Positions 11,802 to 21,796 are shown, counted from the first letter of the stretch. The stretch is 64,000 bases of DNA from Vibrio sp. ES.051 (GCF_002563795.1 NZ_PDJL01000004.1:124001-188000); one strand, 5' to 3'. Program-made: numbers and translations. The notes: generated from the sequence alone by a model not told the origin.

Positions 11802-11816
11802 ATAGGTATTAGCTAT
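11802..11816. promoter_or_regulatory. OxyR binding palindrome in the oxyR divergent promoter
   Basis: ATAGGTATTAGCTAT fits the OxyR half-site consensus ATAG-N-T-N3-A-N-CTAT at every fixed position. It lies 25 bp before the oxyR start. A weaker copy (ATAGCTCTAATCGTT) begins at 11771; its 31-bp offset from the strong site differs from the canonical 22 bp. Confidence 0.75.
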
Positions 11817-11841
11817 TGTTAAAAGAAGCGAATTGTGAGTT

Positions 11842-12750
11842 ATGAATATTCGAGATTTTGAGTACTTAGTTGCACTTGCGGAACATAAGCACTTTCGCAA
11901 AGCGGCAGAAGCATGTTTTGTTAGCCAACCAACATTGAGTGGACAAATTCGTAAGCTAGAGGATGAACTCGGTACCACGCTTTTAGAGCGAAGCAGCCGT
12001 CGCGTTTTGTTTACCGATTCAGGGTTGCAGTTGGTGGAGCAAGCTAAGCGTATCTTAAGTGAAGTGAAAACTTTTAAAGATATGGCGAGTGGTCAGAGCG
12101 GAGCAATGACTGGGCCGATGCATATCGGTTTCATCCCGACGGTAGGTCCGTATCTACTACCCAAAATTCTGCCGCAGATAAAAGAAGCATTTCCTGAACT
12201 GGAGCTGTTCCTGCACGAAGCTCAAACACATCAGTTGGTGCGTCAATTAGAAGAAGGTAAATTGGACTGCTTGGTCTTGGCTTCGGTTGATGAAACGGCA
12301 CCTTTTAAAGAAATCGAAGTGTATAACGAGCCGTTAAGTGTGGCGGTGCCATGTGATCATGAGTGGGCCTCTCTCGACCATATTGATATGTTGGAGCTGA
12401 ATGGTAAAACCGTTTTAGCGCTGGGAGATGGACATTGTTTACGTGATCAAGCTCTGGGATTCTGTTTTGCTGCTGGGGCAAAAGACGATGAGCGTTTTAA
12501 GGCGACCAGTCTCGAAACATTGCGTAATATGGTCGCGGCTGGTGCCGGAATTACGTTATTGCCTCAGTTATCTGTCCCGCATGAGAGGCAAAAAGATGGT
12601 GTTTGTTATATTCCTGCGACTAACCCAACACCATCTCGTAACATCGTACTCGTATATCGGCCTGGTTCGCCGTTGCGTGCTCGGTTTGAAGCATTAGCAA
12701 CGAAGATTAAAGAGATTTTGGCTTCTTATCCATCACAGACAGCAGCATAA
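11842..12750 (+). CDS. oxyR: hydrogen peroxide-sensing LysR-type activator
   Basis: OxyR senses peroxide through a reversible disulfide and activates antioxidant genes. It has 302 residues, with an N-terminal winged helix-turn-helix (VALAEHKHFRKAAEACFVSQ at about residues 10-29) and a LysR substrate-binding domain. The two redox cysteines are C199 and C208 in GDGHCLRDQALGFC, at the same numbers as in E. coli OxyR. It is divergent from the peroxiredoxin-glutaredoxin gene, its likely target, and probably autoregulated through the palindrome just upstream. It converges on mrcA. Confidence 0.97.
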   Translation: MNIRDFEYLVALAEHKHFRKAAEACFVSQPTLSGQIRKLEDELGTTLLERSSRRVLFTDSGLQLVEQAKRILSEVKTFKDMASGQSGAMTGPMHIGFIPTVGPYLLPKILPQIKEAFPELELFLHEAQTHQLVRQLEEGKLDCLVLASVDETAPFKEIEVYNEPLSVAVPCDHEWASLDHIDMLELNGKTVLALGDGHCLRDQALGFCFAAGAKDDERFKATSLETLRNMVAAGAGITLLPQLSVPHERQKDGVCYIPATNPTPSRNIVLVYRPGSPLRARFEALATKIKEILASYPSQTAA

Positions 12751-12753
12751 GAC

Positions 12754-12790
12754 AAAAAAGGGAAGCGCCACATTGCTCTCCCTTTTTCTC
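12754..12790. terminator. bidirectional terminator between oxyR and mrcA
   Basis: AGGGA-AGC pairs with GCTCTCCCT with a single bulged base, flanked by A-run on the left and T-run on the right. It suits both convergent genes. Confidence 0.6.
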
Positions 12791-12812
12791 TTTTATCAAC
12801 CTTGCTTGAGAT

Positions 12813-15377
12813 TTAGAACAGTTCTTCAGTGCCACCAGAACCCGTTGAGTAGATACTCTCTTCCAGTCGGTCACTCACATATTCCGTTGGCTCTGTGCCT
12901 TTCACGAAGTATTCGAACATCGATGTACCATCCACTTTACGAGTTAGCATACCGCTGCTTCGATCAATTCGAACACGTATGATGTTATCTGGAATATTTT
13001 TTCCTTGTTCAGGTATGTCATCCAGTGCGACACGCATAAAGTCAATCCAAGCGGGTTCAGCGGTTTTCGCACCCGATTCAGCACCAGAAATTTGACCCTT
13101 ACCTAAGTTTGGGTTGACGGTTGTGCGGCCAAGAGCGCGTGAGTGATCATCAAAGCCTACCCAAGAAATGGCTACCACACCCGGGCCGTAACCGTTGTAC
13201 CAAGCATCTTTTGAGTCATTGGTGGTGCCGGTTTTACCGCCAATATCACGACGTCCCAGTTTTTGTGCTCGCCAACCGGTGCCGTTCCAACCGGTGCCTT
13301 CACGCCAGTCACCTCCCCCCCAGATATTGCTGTTCATCATCTCACGCAGTAAGAATGCATTTTGTTCCGAGATAACTTGCGGGGCGTATTGAGGTGTATC
13401 GTTTTCCAAGGCGTTATCCGTCACAAGACTATCGATCATGACATCCTGCTCACCAAACTCATCAACAAAACGATCTTCTGGTTGTTCGTTGATTTGTGGG
13501 CAATTTTTATCGCAAACACTTTTTGGGTTCGCTTTAAACAGTAACTTACCAAAGGCATCTTCAATGCGTTTAATGTAGAACGGCTCCACATAATAACCGC
13601 CATTGGCAAATACCGAGTAGCCTTGTGCCACTTTCATTGGTGTTAGGCTGCCAGCGCCAAGAGCGATGGTCTCTGAGCGTGGTACTTGGTTGATATCAAA
13701 ACCGAAACGGGTGAGATATTGACGTGTTTCATCAAGGCCAACTTCGCGTAGCGTACGTACTGCCATGACGTTTTTCGATTGAGCTAAACCTAGGCGGAGA
13801 CGAGTAGGGCCGCCATAGGTTGGTGGTGAGTTTTTAGGTCGCCATGCAGAACCGGAGCCAGAATCCCATTTGTTAATCGGAGCATCGTTGATAAGTGTGG
13901 CTAGTGTGAGGCCTTTATCAATGGCTGCTGAATAAATGAAAGGCTTGATACTAGAACCGACCTGACGAACCGACATGGTTGCACGGTTAAACTTACTGTG
14001 AACAAAGTTAAAACCACCCACTAACGATAATATCGCACCATTTTCTGGGTTCATTGCGACGAATGCTGTGTTGGCTGTTGGCACTTGGCTCAGTTTCCAA
14101 CGATCGAGGGTATTGCCGTCTTCATCGGTATCGTTGAGTTGACGAACCCAGATTTGTTGGCCTGAAGCTAAAATTTCCTGCGCAGAGGTTGGTATTGAGC
14201 CTTGGCGGTTTTCCGTCAGGTACTTACGTGCCCAATTCATCCCTGTCCAAGCAATGGTTTGCTCTTCATTATTCTTCACCCAAACTTTTGCCGTCTTGCC
14301 TTCAACCTTGGTCACAACAGCAGGATAAAGATCGCCATAGGTGGGTTGTCGCTTCAAATGATTCTCAATTTCCTCGAAGTTCCAAGCAGGCCCCTCTTCT
14401 TTCCACAATACTTTTTCTGCTCCGCGATAGCCATGACGCTCATCGTATGCCAAGAGATTATTTACCACGGCAGTATTGGCGGCATCTTGCAGTTTTGCAT
14501 CAACCGTCATGTAGATACTCAACCCAGACGTGTAGGCTTTTTCCTCACCGTACTCTTTTACGGCCCATGAACGAGCCAGTTCCGCCACGTAAGGGGCTGA
14601 TAATTCGATTTCGGCACGGTGATAACTCGCGACAATAGGTTCGTTGCGCGTTTCTTCATATTGCTTTTGGGTGATGTACTTCTCATCAAGCATACGCATT
14701 AGAACCACATTACGACGTTTTGTCGCGCGTTCGAGAGAGTAAATCGGGTTCATAGTAGAAGGCGCTTTTGGCATACCTGCAAGCGTTGCAAGCTCGCTTA
14801 GTGTGAGCTCACCAAGGCTTTTGCCAAAGTAAACTTGAGCGGCTGCACCAAAGCCATATGAGCGGTAACCAAGGAAGATTTTATTCACATAAAGTTCCAT
14901 GATTTCTTGCTTACTTAAAAGCTGCTCGATGTGGAGAGCAATGAAAATTTCTTTAATCTTACGCATGATCTTCTTCTCGTTAGATAAGAAGAAGTTACGC
15001 GCTAGCTGCTGCGTGATCGTACTCGCCCCTTGTTTGGCAGAACCTGAAAGTGCCACAACAACGGCAGCACGAGTGATACCGATTGGGTCGATACCAGGGT
15101 GCTCGTAGAAACGGCTATCTTCGGTAGCGATCAGCGCGTGGATTAAGTCTTGAGGAATTTCATCATAAGTCACAGGAATACGACGCTTTTCACCAAACTG
15201 TGCGATCAGCTTCCCGTCCTGACTAAACACTTGCATAGGTGTTTGTAATTCAACGTCTTTTAGAGTTGCAACATCGGGCAATTCAGGCTTCACATACTGA
15301 TAGAAGCCAAAAATTGTGGTGACTCCAAGAATTATGCAAATCAATGTTAAAAATAGTAAACGCTTTATGAACTTCAC
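12813..15377 (-). CDS. mrcA: penicillin-binding protein 1A
   Basis: Bifunctional class A PBP that polymerises and cross-links peptidoglycan at the inner membrane. It has 854 residues: an N-terminal membrane anchor (about 5-27), a GT51 glycosyltransferase with catalytic E86 in ATEDSRFYEHPGID and the GASTITQQLARN motif, and a transpeptidase with nucleophile S475 in GSSIKPF and the KTGTTNDSKD motif. An OB-like insertion lies between the domains, as in PBP1A and not PBP1B. It is divergent from pilM, the arrangement common in gammaproteobacteria. Confidence 0.97.
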   Translation of the reverse strand: MKFIKRLLFLTLICIILGVTTIFGFYQYVKPELPDVATLKDVELQTPMQVFSQDGKLIAQFGEKRRIPVTYDEIPQDLIHALIATEDSRFYEHPGIDPIGITRAAVVVALSGSAKQGASTITQQLARNFFLSNEKKIMRKIKEIFIALHIEQLLSKQEIMELYVNKIFLGYRSYGFGAAAQVYFGKSLGELTLSELATLAGMPKAPSTMNPIYSLERATKRRNVVLMRMLDEKYITQKQYEETRNEPIVASYHRAEIELSAPYVAELARSWAVKEYGEEKAYTSGLSIYMTVDAKLQDAANTAVVNNLLAYDERHGYRGAEKVLWKEEGPAWNFEEIENHLKRQPTYGDLYPAVVTKVEGKTAKVWVKNNEEQTIAWTGMNWARKYLTENRQGSIPTSAQEILASGQQIWVRQLNDTDEDGNTLDRWKLSQVPTANTAFVAMNPENGAILSLVGGFNFVHSKFNRATMSVRQVGSSIKPFIYSAAIDKGLTLATLINDAPINKWDSGSGSAWRPKNSPPTYGGPTRLRLGLAQSKNVMAVRTLREVGLDETRQYLTRFGFDINQVPRSETIALGAGSLTPMKVAQGYSVFANGGYYVEPFYIKRIEDAFGKLLFKANPKSVCDKNCPQINEQPEDRFVDEFGEQDVMIDSLVTDNALENDTPQYAPQVISEQNAFLLREMMNSNIWGGGDWREGTGWNGTGWRAQKLGRRDIGGKTGTTNDSKDAWYNGYGPGVVAISWVGFDDHSRALGRTTVNPNLGKGQISGAESGAKTAEPAWIDFMRVALDDIPEQGKNIPDNIIRVRIDRSSGMLTRKVDGTSMFEYFVKGTEPTEYVSDRLEESIYSTGSGGTEELF

Positions 15378-15517
15378 CGGAGAATCCCTGATTGGTTGAG
15401 GCTGTGTAACGGCAAATCCTTGTACTCTTATATCAAAAATTTAGCACATAGATATTAACCCTCATTTGGGAACTAATAACAACCTTTGCACGAAGAAATT
15501 TCGGAGCGAGAGTAGAG

Positions 15518-16534
15518 ATGGATAAGCTAATCGTTACCGGCATCGATATAGGCCGTAACAGCCTCAAAGCCGTAGTACTTAAACCCACAGGCAACAATTA
15601 TGCGCTGTTGGGTTACAAAGAAATATTACTTAAGGAAGGTATTGTCGCTGAAAATAACACCATAAATCATCAAGAAATTGTCAAGACCCTCAAACAGGTG
15701 AAAAAAGAGTTACCTTTTGGGGCGACAAGAGTCGCAATTTCCGTTCCTGACAATGCAGTGATCAGCAAAAAGCTGCAAATAGAGCCAAATCTTGCTGAAA
15801 ATGAAATCGAGTTTGCTGTGGTACAAGCTTTTTCTCATCAATCTCCTTTTCCTGTCGAAGAGCTGAGCTTGGACTTTGTGCGTTTGGATTCTGAAGGTGG
15901 CTTACGTGGCACAGACAGTTATCAAGTGTTTGCAACCAAGAAAAACGTAGTGGAAAGCCGAGTCGATGCATTGCAGAAATCAGGGTTAAAGCCAGTTTTG
16001 GTTGATGTTCACTCACACAGTCTTGGTCATATTTGTAAGCTGACAGCGGAGCGTTTTCCGGATAAGAGCCAGTACGGCTTATTAGACATTGGCAGCTTAG
16101 CGAGTTCTTTTACCATGTTTACCGAGCAAGGTGAGCTGTTTCATAAAGAGTTTGCTTGTGGGACTCATATTGCCATTGGTCCTTCTCAAGACGATTTGCT
16201 CTCGGATGACGCACAGGCGAAAACGGAGCAGTTTAATCGTCAAGTCGTGGATCGAGTGAAGCGTCAGATACAACTTTATACTTCAATCAATGGTTCGCAA
16301 AACATCAAGGGAATCTGGTTATCGGGAGAAGGGGCTTCGACGCCTATGTTGGCGGAAGAGTTATCTCAGCAACTGGCGTTAGATTGTGAATTGCTCAATC
16401 CATTAGGGCTGTTTGAGATGAAGGTCTCCAAACGCAAGCGCCGAGCAGCAGATTGGCAACACTTTTCTACAGCGGCAGGGCTCGCAATCCGCGGGATTCA
16501 CTGGCTAGGAGGCGATCGTGCTCTATCGAATTAA
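15518..16534 (+). CDS. pilM: type IV pilus inner-membrane platform protein PilM
   Basis: Cytoplasmic actin-like ATPase-fold protein that binds the N-terminus of PilN and links the pilus motor to the alignment complex. It has 338 residues with the phosphate-1 motif TGIDIGRNSLKAVVL near the start, a GLLDIGS segment near 190 and a GIWLSGEGA adenosine motif near 267. The start has a GGAG site. First gene of pilMNOPQ; the promoter must lie in the 140-bp gap shared with mrcA. Its end overlaps pilN by 17 bp, showing translational coupling. Confidence 0.95.
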   Translation: MDKLIVTGIDIGRNSLKAVVLKPTGNNYALLGYKEILLKEGIVAENNTINHQEIVKTLKQVKKELPFGATRVAISVPDNAVISKKLQIEPNLAENEIEFAVVQAFSHQSPFPVEELSLDFVRLDSEGGLRGTDSYQVFATKKNVVESRVDALQKSGLKPVLVDVHSHSLGHICKLTAERFPDKSQYGLLDIGSLASSFTMFTEQGELFHKEFACGTHIAIGPSQDDLLSDDAQAKTEQFNRQVVDRVKRQIQLYTSINGSQNIKGIWLSGEGASTPMLAEELSQQLALDCELLNPLGLFEMKVSKRKRRAADWQHFSTAAGLAIRGIHWLGGDRALSN

Positions 16535-17093
16535 CTTACTTCCATGGCGGGAAAACCAAAGAGAAGAGCACCGACGCCGTTTCATGGGATTGATCGTCTT
16601 AGGCCTATTTGTCGCCGTTGGCATTCAATGGGGCATCGGGAAGTACTTTGCATACCAACAGAACCAGCAGCAAGAACGGCTCGATTATCTTACTCACTAT
16701 ATTACCGAGCTCGATCAGCGTATTGAAGCGATGAAAATCGCAGAACAAGAACACGGCAAAATATTAGAGCGACTAAAAGTCGTTGAAGGGCTACAAGGTG
16801 GTCGGAATAAAACCACCGAGTTAATGAACTTGATGCCTTCAGCGATTCCACAAGGTGTGTATGTAGATAAGATCAAAATGAACGATCTAGAAATTGAGAT
16901 CTCTGGGATTTCTGATAGCACCTCTCGCCTTGCCACCATGCTCGATAACATGGAGCGTTCCGCTAAGCTGATTGATGTCGAAATGCACTCTATTGTTCAT
17001 GGTAAAGCGCGTTTTGGTAAAGAGTTCCAGACGTTCAAAGTATCTTTCATGTTCAAAGGAGCAGAAAAGAAAGAGGAGGCTCAACATGGTTGA
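16518..17093 (+). CDS. pilN: type IV pilus assembly protein PilN
   Basis: Bitopic inner-membrane protein that pairs with PilO in the alignment complex. It has 191 residues with the conserved PilM-binding start MLYRINLLPWRE, one membrane helix at about residues 24-40 and a coiled-coil periplasmic part followed by a ferredoxin-like domain. It overlaps pilM by 17 bp and pilO by 8 bp. Confidence 0.95.
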   Translation: MLYRINLLPWRENQREEHRRRFMGLIVLGLFVAVGIQWGIGKYFAYQQNQQQERLDYLTHYITELDQRIEAMKIAEQEHGKILERLKVVEGLQGGRNKTTELMNLMPSAIPQGVYVDKIKMNDLEIEISGISDSTSRLATMLDNMERSAKLIDVEMHSIVHGKARFGKEFQTFKVSFMFKGAEKKEEAQHG

Positions 17094-17679
17094 TTGGCAA
17101 GATCTCGAGATGGATGAGATTGCTGAGTGGCCGTTATTACCTCAGTTGTTGATCATCACGTTGTTGATCCTTCTTATCCAAGGTTTTGGTTATTGGTTTT
17201 ACCTCAAACCAGAAGAGGAGCAGCTGAACGGTTTGATCCAGCAAGAGCAAACACTCAAAGTAACGTTGAGGATCAAAGCGAACAAAGTTGCGGCGTTGCC
17301 TCAATTGCAGTCTCAATTAGATGAATTGACGACGCGTTACGAATTACTCTTGCGACAACTGCCAGCGCAAAAAGAGTTAGCGACGATGCTGGCTTCCGTT
17401 AACGAACTGGGTATCGATAATAAATTAACCTTTACTCGTATTGATTGGGGCGAGAAACAATCGGAGCATTTCCTTTACCGGCTTCCGCTAAATATTGAAT
17501 TGACGGGCGGTTTTCATGATATCGGGCGGTTCTCTCAGGCCATAGCAACGCTACCACGTATTATCACTTTTAAAGATGTGACTTGGCAGCGAGTCAGTCA
17601 AGAAAGCGAAACGCTGCACTTCCGTGTACGAGCGAATACCTATCAGTTTAAGCCAGAGGAAAAGAAAGATGATAAGTAG
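17086..17679 (+). CDS. pilO: type IV pilus assembly protein PilO
   Basis: Partner of PilN in the periplasmic alignment complex between motor and secretin. It has 197 residues from MVDWQDLEMDEIAEWPLL, with one membrane helix at about residues 20-41 and a coiled coil after it. I chose the ATG at 17086 because it has an AGGAGG site 7 bases upstream and fits the family start. Longer in-frame starts lie inside pilN. Confidence 0.95.
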   Translation: MVDWQDLEMDEIAEWPLLPQLLIITLLILLIQGFGYWFYLKPEEEQLNGLIQQEQTLKVTLRIKANKVAALPQLQSQLDELTTRYELLLRQLPAQKELATMLASVNELGIDNKLTFTRIDWGEKQSEHFLYRLPLNIELTGGFHDIGRFSQAIATLPRIITFKDVTWQRVSQESETLHFRVRANTYQFKPEEKKDDK

Positions 17680-18184
17680 ATCTTTGCTGGTGGTACTGGT
17701 GGGCGCGCTATTGATGGGTTGTCAGGCGAATGATGAGTCACTAACCGATTTTATTCGAGGGATAGAAGCACAAGCTCGACGAGATGTGGAAAAGCTCAAG
17801 CCGGCGGATAAATACATTGCAGTCGCGTACGCTCCCAAAGTCCAACGTGCGCCATTTGAGTTACCAAAGGAAGCAACAATTGCCACTCAACCCGTGGTAA
17901 GAAAAGATTGCTGGCAGCCACCATCCAGACGACGCAGCGGTAAATTAGAAAAATTCCCTTTAAGTCAATTACGTTTGAAAGGCGTCATGGGAATGGGCAA
18001 TACGGTTTCTGGGCTGGTTCAAGCTCCGAATGGCACGGTGTATAAAGTCAAGCCGGGCCAATATCTCGGACGCAACAATGGCAAGGTTACCCATGTTAGC
18101 CATTCCTATTTATTGATTAATGAAACGCTGCCCGATGGCTTAGGTTGTTGGCAAAAACGTAAAGTTAAGTTGGCTTTGAGATAG
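17669..18184 (+). CDS. pilP: type IV pilus lipoprotein PilP
   Basis: Inner-membrane lipoprotein that joins PilN/PilO to the PilQ secretin. It has 171 residues from MISRSLLVVLVGALLMGC, a signal peptide with lipobox LLMGC, then a linker and a C-terminal beta domain (LRLKGVMGMGNTVSGLVQ). The ATG at 17669 overlaps the pilO end by 11 bp; longer in-frame starts would put residues before the signal peptide. Confidence 0.95.
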   Translation: MISRSLLVVLVGALLMGCQANDESLTDFIRGIEAQARRDVEKLKPADKYIAVAYAPKVQRAPFELPKEATIATQPVVRKDCWQPPSRRRSGKLEKFPLSQLRLKGVMGMGNTVSGLVQAPNGTVYKVKPGQYLGRNNGKVTHVSHSYLLINETLPDGLGCWQKRKVKLALR

Positions 18185-18209
18185 CCCCATTTATTTTTGA
18201 TATTGAGTA

Positions 18210-19952
18210 ATGAAAATGAGACAAGGATTAACACGTACACCAAGGATACTAACCGGGCTATTCTCCTTATGGTTATTTTTACTTCTAGCCCCTGTCGCTA
18301 TAGCAGAAGATATACCGTCTAATGCTTTAAAGAGTATCGACTTTCGCACCAATAAAGACAAAGATGCGGTTATCGTAGTCGAGCTCGCTTCACCTACGGC
18401 AATCGTCGATATAAAGCGTGTACAAGAGGGGTTGAGTATCGACTTACTTAATACTTCAGTGAAAGACGAGCAACTTTACCTCCTTGACGTGGAGGATTTC
18501 TCTACCGTCGTTGAAAGTGTGGAAGTATTTCGTGAGACTTCCACAACACGCTTAGTTGCTTATATCGATGATGATTATACTCATAATTATCGCCTAACTG
18601 GCCGTTTTCTGGAAATCAAAGTCGCCAAGCTTAAGCCAGATGAAAAAGCGCCAGATCAAAGTATCTTAGAAAAGGAAGGTAAGTTGATTTCGATTAACTT
18701 CCAAGACATTCCTGTGCGTAACGTCTTGCAGTTGATCGCCGATTATAATCAATTTAACTTGGTGGTATCTGATTCGGTTGAAGGCAACCTAACGCTTCGC
18801 CTTGATGGGGTACCATGGCAGCAAGTGCTCGATATCATATTGCAAGTAAAAGGTTTGGATAAGCGTGTTGATAACAACGTGATTCTGGTGGCGCCTACTG
18901 ATGAACTTGATTTGCGTGAAAAGCAACAATTAGAAAAGCAAAAACTGGAAGAGGAAATGGGCGAGCTTTCGTCTGAAATTATCAAAGTAAACTTCGCTAA
19001 AGCCTCAGATATTGCAGAGATGATCAATGGAGAAGCGAACATCAGTATGTTGTCAGAGCGAGGCAGTATGACGATAGATGAGCGCACTAACTCGTTATTG
19101 ATTCGTGAACTACCAGAAAACATTAGAGTGATCCGTGAAATTATTGAGTCATTAGACATTCCGGTAAAACAGGTTCAAATTGAAGCTCGCATTGTGACTA
19201 TCAATGAAGGCAACATGGACGAGCTAGGTATTCGCTGGGGCTTTACATCCATTAATGGTGATAATACCGTTGGTGGCTCTATTGAAAACAACCTCGCAAC
19301 AATTGGGCTCTATGACGGTGGTGGGGAAGGAGAAGATGGCGGCAGCGGCGTCGGTATTGATGACTTCCTAAACGTAAACTTAGCCGCGACCAGCCCGAAT
19401 GCGAGCAGTATTGCTTTCCAAGTGGCAAAGCTAGGTTCCGATACTCTGTTAGATTTAGAGCTTTCGGCTCTTCAACAAGAGTCTAAAGCAGAGATTATTT
19501 CGAGCCCGCGTCTGATCACCACCAATAAAAAACCAGCGTATATTGAGCAAGGTACAGAGATCCCTTATCTGGAATCATCTTCCAGTGGCGCGACCTCGGT
19601 GGCGTTCAAAAAAGCAGTATTAAGTTTGAAGGTTACACCACAAATCACCCCTGATAATCGGCTAGTGTTGGACTTAAGCGTCACGCAAGATAGGCTTGGA
19701 CAAGTGGTTAAAACTGGTACTGGTGAAGCCGTTGCGATTGATACACAGCGTATCGGGACACAAGTTTTAGTCAATAACGGTGAAACGGTGGTGCTTGGCG
19801 GTATTTTCCAACACAGCATCACTAACTCTGTCGATAAAGTGCCGTTATTGGGCGATCTACCGTTATTAGGCGCTCTTTTTCGCCGAAGTTACGAGAATGT
19901 AGGCAAAAGTGAGTTGCTGATTTTCGTCACTCCTAAGGTGGTTATTCAGTAG
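18210..19952 (+). CDS. pilQ: type IV pilus secretin PilQ
   Basis: Outer-membrane secretin pore for the pilus fibre. It has 580 residues: signal peptide ending near PVAIAED, an AMIN domain (about 40-140) for peptidoglycan binding, a secretin/TonB short N-domain (about 150-225), an N1 domain (about 245-325), and the secretin beta domain to the C-terminus with conserved VPLLGDLPLLGALFRR. The total is shorter than Pseudomonas PilQ, with one AMIN repeat instead of two. Last gene of pilMNOPQ. Confidence 0.95.
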   Translation: MKMRQGLTRTPRILTGLFSLWLFLLLAPVAIAEDIPSNALKSIDFRTNKDKDAVIVVELASPTAIVDIKRVQEGLSIDLLNTSVKDEQLYLLDVEDFSTVVESVEVFRETSTTRLVAYIDDDYTHNYRLTGRFLEIKVAKLKPDEKAPDQSILEKEGKLISINFQDIPVRNVLQLIADYNQFNLVVSDSVEGNLTLRLDGVPWQQVLDIILQVKGLDKRVDNNVILVAPTDELDLREKQQLEKQKLEEEMGELSSEIIKVNFAKASDIAEMINGEANISMLSERGSMTIDERTNSLLIRELPENIRVIREIIESLDIPVKQVQIEARIVTINEGNMDELGIRWGFTSINGDNTVGGSIENNLATIGLYDGGGEGEDGGSGVGIDDFLNVNLAATSPNASSIAFQVAKLGSDTLLDLELSALQQESKAEIISSPRLITTNKKPAYIEQGTEIPYLESSSSGATSVAFKKAVLSLKVTPQITPDNRLVLDLSVTQDRLGQVVKTGTGEAVAIDTQRIGTQVLVNNGETVVLGGIFQHSITNSVDKVPLLGDLPLLGALFRRSYENVGKSELLIFVTPKVVIQ

Positions 19953-20082
19953 TACTGCCTCGGGAAAAAGTGATTAAATCAAAAATAAAGTTGCAATAGT
20001 GGCACCATGCTTGGATAATTTCGGGTCTTATCACGAATTATCTGTGAGGAACTGGTGTCACAAGCCTTGTAGAACAGCGGCT

Positions 20083-20110
20083 TTGCTGTGTTTTTCTTGT
20101 GGCGATCTTA
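20083..20110 (+). other. short stem-loop ahead of aroK
   Basis: A 5-bp ACAGC/GCTGT stem followed by GTTTTTC. It could attenuate reading from pilQ into aroK, but the stem is short. The 188-bp gap otherwise shows no gene. Confidence 0.3.
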
Positions 20111-20140
20111 TTGAATCAATGTTGTAAATTACTGCTAAAC

Positions 20141-20659
20141 ATGGCTGAGAAACGTAATATTTTCCTTGTTGGGCCAATGGGCGCCGGCAAAAGTACAATT
20201 GGTAGACATCTAGCACAGCAACTGCATATGGAGTTTGTTGACTCCGATACAGTGATCGAAGAACGCACTGGTGCAGACATATCTTGGGTTTTTGATGTAG
20301 AAGGTGAAGAAGGCTTCCGCAAGCGTGAAGAAGCGGTACTTGAAGACCTAACACAAGAGCAAGGCATCGTGCTTGCGACTGGCGGCGGCTCAGTAATGAG
20401 TAAAGAAAACCGCAATCGTCTTTCGGCACGTGGTGTTGTTGTTTACTTAGAAACGACGATTGAAAAGCAACTTGCGCGAACTAACCGTGACAAGAAGCGT
20501 CCTCTACTTCAAACGGACAATCCACGAGAAGTATTGGAGCAATTAGCTCTCGAACGTAACCCGCTATACGAAGAAGTAGCGGATTACACTGTCCGCACTG
20601 ATGATCAGAGTGCAAAAGTGGTAGCCAATCAGATCGTAAAAATGCTAGAAGAGAGATAA
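20141..20659 (+). CDS. aroK: shikimate kinase I
   Basis: Phosphorylates shikimate to shikimate-3-phosphate in aromatic amino acid synthesis. The product has 172 residues with the P-loop [11 protein letters not shown] at residues 11-21, the substrate-binding DSD segment near 34 and the GGGS motif near 80. The ATG at 20141 ([11 protein letters not shown]) matches the family start; an upstream in-frame start at 20099 would add 14 residues and has no support. It sits 30 bp ahead of aroB, the standard pairing. Confidence 0.96.
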   Translation: MAEKRNIFLVGPMGAGKSTIGRHLAQQLHMEFVDSDTVIEERTGADISWVFDVEGEEGFRKREEAVLEDLTQEQGIVLATGGGSVMSKENRNRLSARGVVVYLETTIEKQLARTNRDKKRPLLQTDNPREVLEQLALERNPLYEEVADYTVRTDDQSAKVVANQIVKMLEER

Positions 20660-20689
20660 GTTGTATCTTTTTTAAATTGGAGCAAACCG

Positions 20690-21790
20690 ATGGAACGGAT
20701 TACGGTCAATCTAGCTGAGCGTAGCTACCCAATCTCTATTGGCGCCGGGTTGTTTGAGGACCCGGCGTACCTCTCTCAAGTTCTCTCAAATAAAAATGCA
20801 AAACAAAAAGTCGTTGTGATCAGTAATGTCACAGTGGCCCCTTTGTATGCAGACAAACTTCTTAAGCAACTCGAGTCTCTCGGTTGTAGCGTATCATTGT
20901 TAGAGTTGCCTGATGGCGAGCAATATAAAAACTTGGATGTATTTAACCAAGTGATGAAATTCTTGCTAGAGGGAAATTATGCTCGAGATGTGGTGATTAT
21001 TGCATTAGGCGGCGGGGTCATTGGCGATTTAGTCGGTTTTGCTTCGGCATGTTACCAGCGCGGTGTCGATTTTATTCAGCTCCCCACAACCTTATTATCA
21101 CAAGTTGACTCTTCGGTTGGTGGTAAAACGGCTGTCAATCATCCGCTGGGGAAAAACATGATAGGGGCATTCTATCAACCTAAAGCGGTCATTATTGATA
21201 CCAATTGCTTGACGACTTTGCCTGAACGCGAGTTTGCCGCTGGTATCGCGGAAGTGATCAAATACGGTATTATCTATGATGCTGCTTTCTTTGACTGGTT
21301 GGAAGAAAACTTGGATCGCTTGTATGCGTTAGACGAAGCGGCGCTTATACATGCAATTGCTCGTTGTTGTGCGATCAAAGCTGAAGTGGTTGCTCAGGAC
21401 GAGAAAGAGTCGGGCATTCGCGCGTTGTTAAACTTGGGACATACCTTTGGGCATGCGATTGAAGCCGGGCTTGGCTACGGTAATTGGTTGCATGGTGAAG
21501 CCGTGTCAGCTGGTACCGTGATGGCCGCCAAAGTATCACATTTGCGTGGTCTCATCTCGGAAGAGCAGTTTGAGCGGATCGTCGCGATTTTACGCCGCGC
21601 TAACTTGCCAGTATATACACCGGACAGCATGAACTTTGATGATTTTATCAAGCATATGATGCGAGACAAGAAAGTGCTCTCTGGTCAATTAAGGTTGGTT
21701 TTACCAACAGGTATTGGCAGTGCTAGGGTGGTGGCTGACACGACACACGACGTGCTCAAACAAGCCATTGACTTCGGTCGCGATATTTAA
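20690..21790 (+). CDS. aroB: 3-dehydroquinate synthase
   Basis: Second step of the shikimate pathway: converts DAHP to 3-dehydroquinate with NAD+ and a divalent metal. It has 366 residues with the [12 protein letters not shown] nucleotide-binding motif near residue 105, the [15 protein letters not shown] loop near 140 and the metal-binding [12 protein letters not shown] helix near 247. A GGAG ribosome site precedes the ATG. Confidence 0.97.
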   Translation: MERITVNLAERSYPISIGAGLFEDPAYLSQVLSNKNAKQKVVVISNVTVAPLYADKLLKQLESLGCSVSLLELPDGEQYKNLDVFNQVMKFLLEGNYARDVVIIALGGGVIGDLVGFASACYQRGVDFIQLPTTLLSQVDSSVGGKTAVNHPLGKNMIGAFYQPKAVIIDTNCLTTLPEREFAAGIAEVIKYGIIYDAAFFDWLEENLDRLYALDEAALIHAIARCCAIKAEVVAQDEKESGIRALLNLGHTFGHAIEAGLGYGNWLHGEAVSAGTVMAAKVSHLRGLISEEQFERIVAILRRANLPVYTPDSMNFDDFIKHMMRDKKVLSGQLRLVLPTGIGSARVVADTTHDVLKQAIDFGRDI

Positions 21791-21796
21791 CCTTGA

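Noticed and set aside
14189..14638. 149-codon plus-strand frame
   Set aside because: Antisense to mrcA, whose frame is complete and well conserved.
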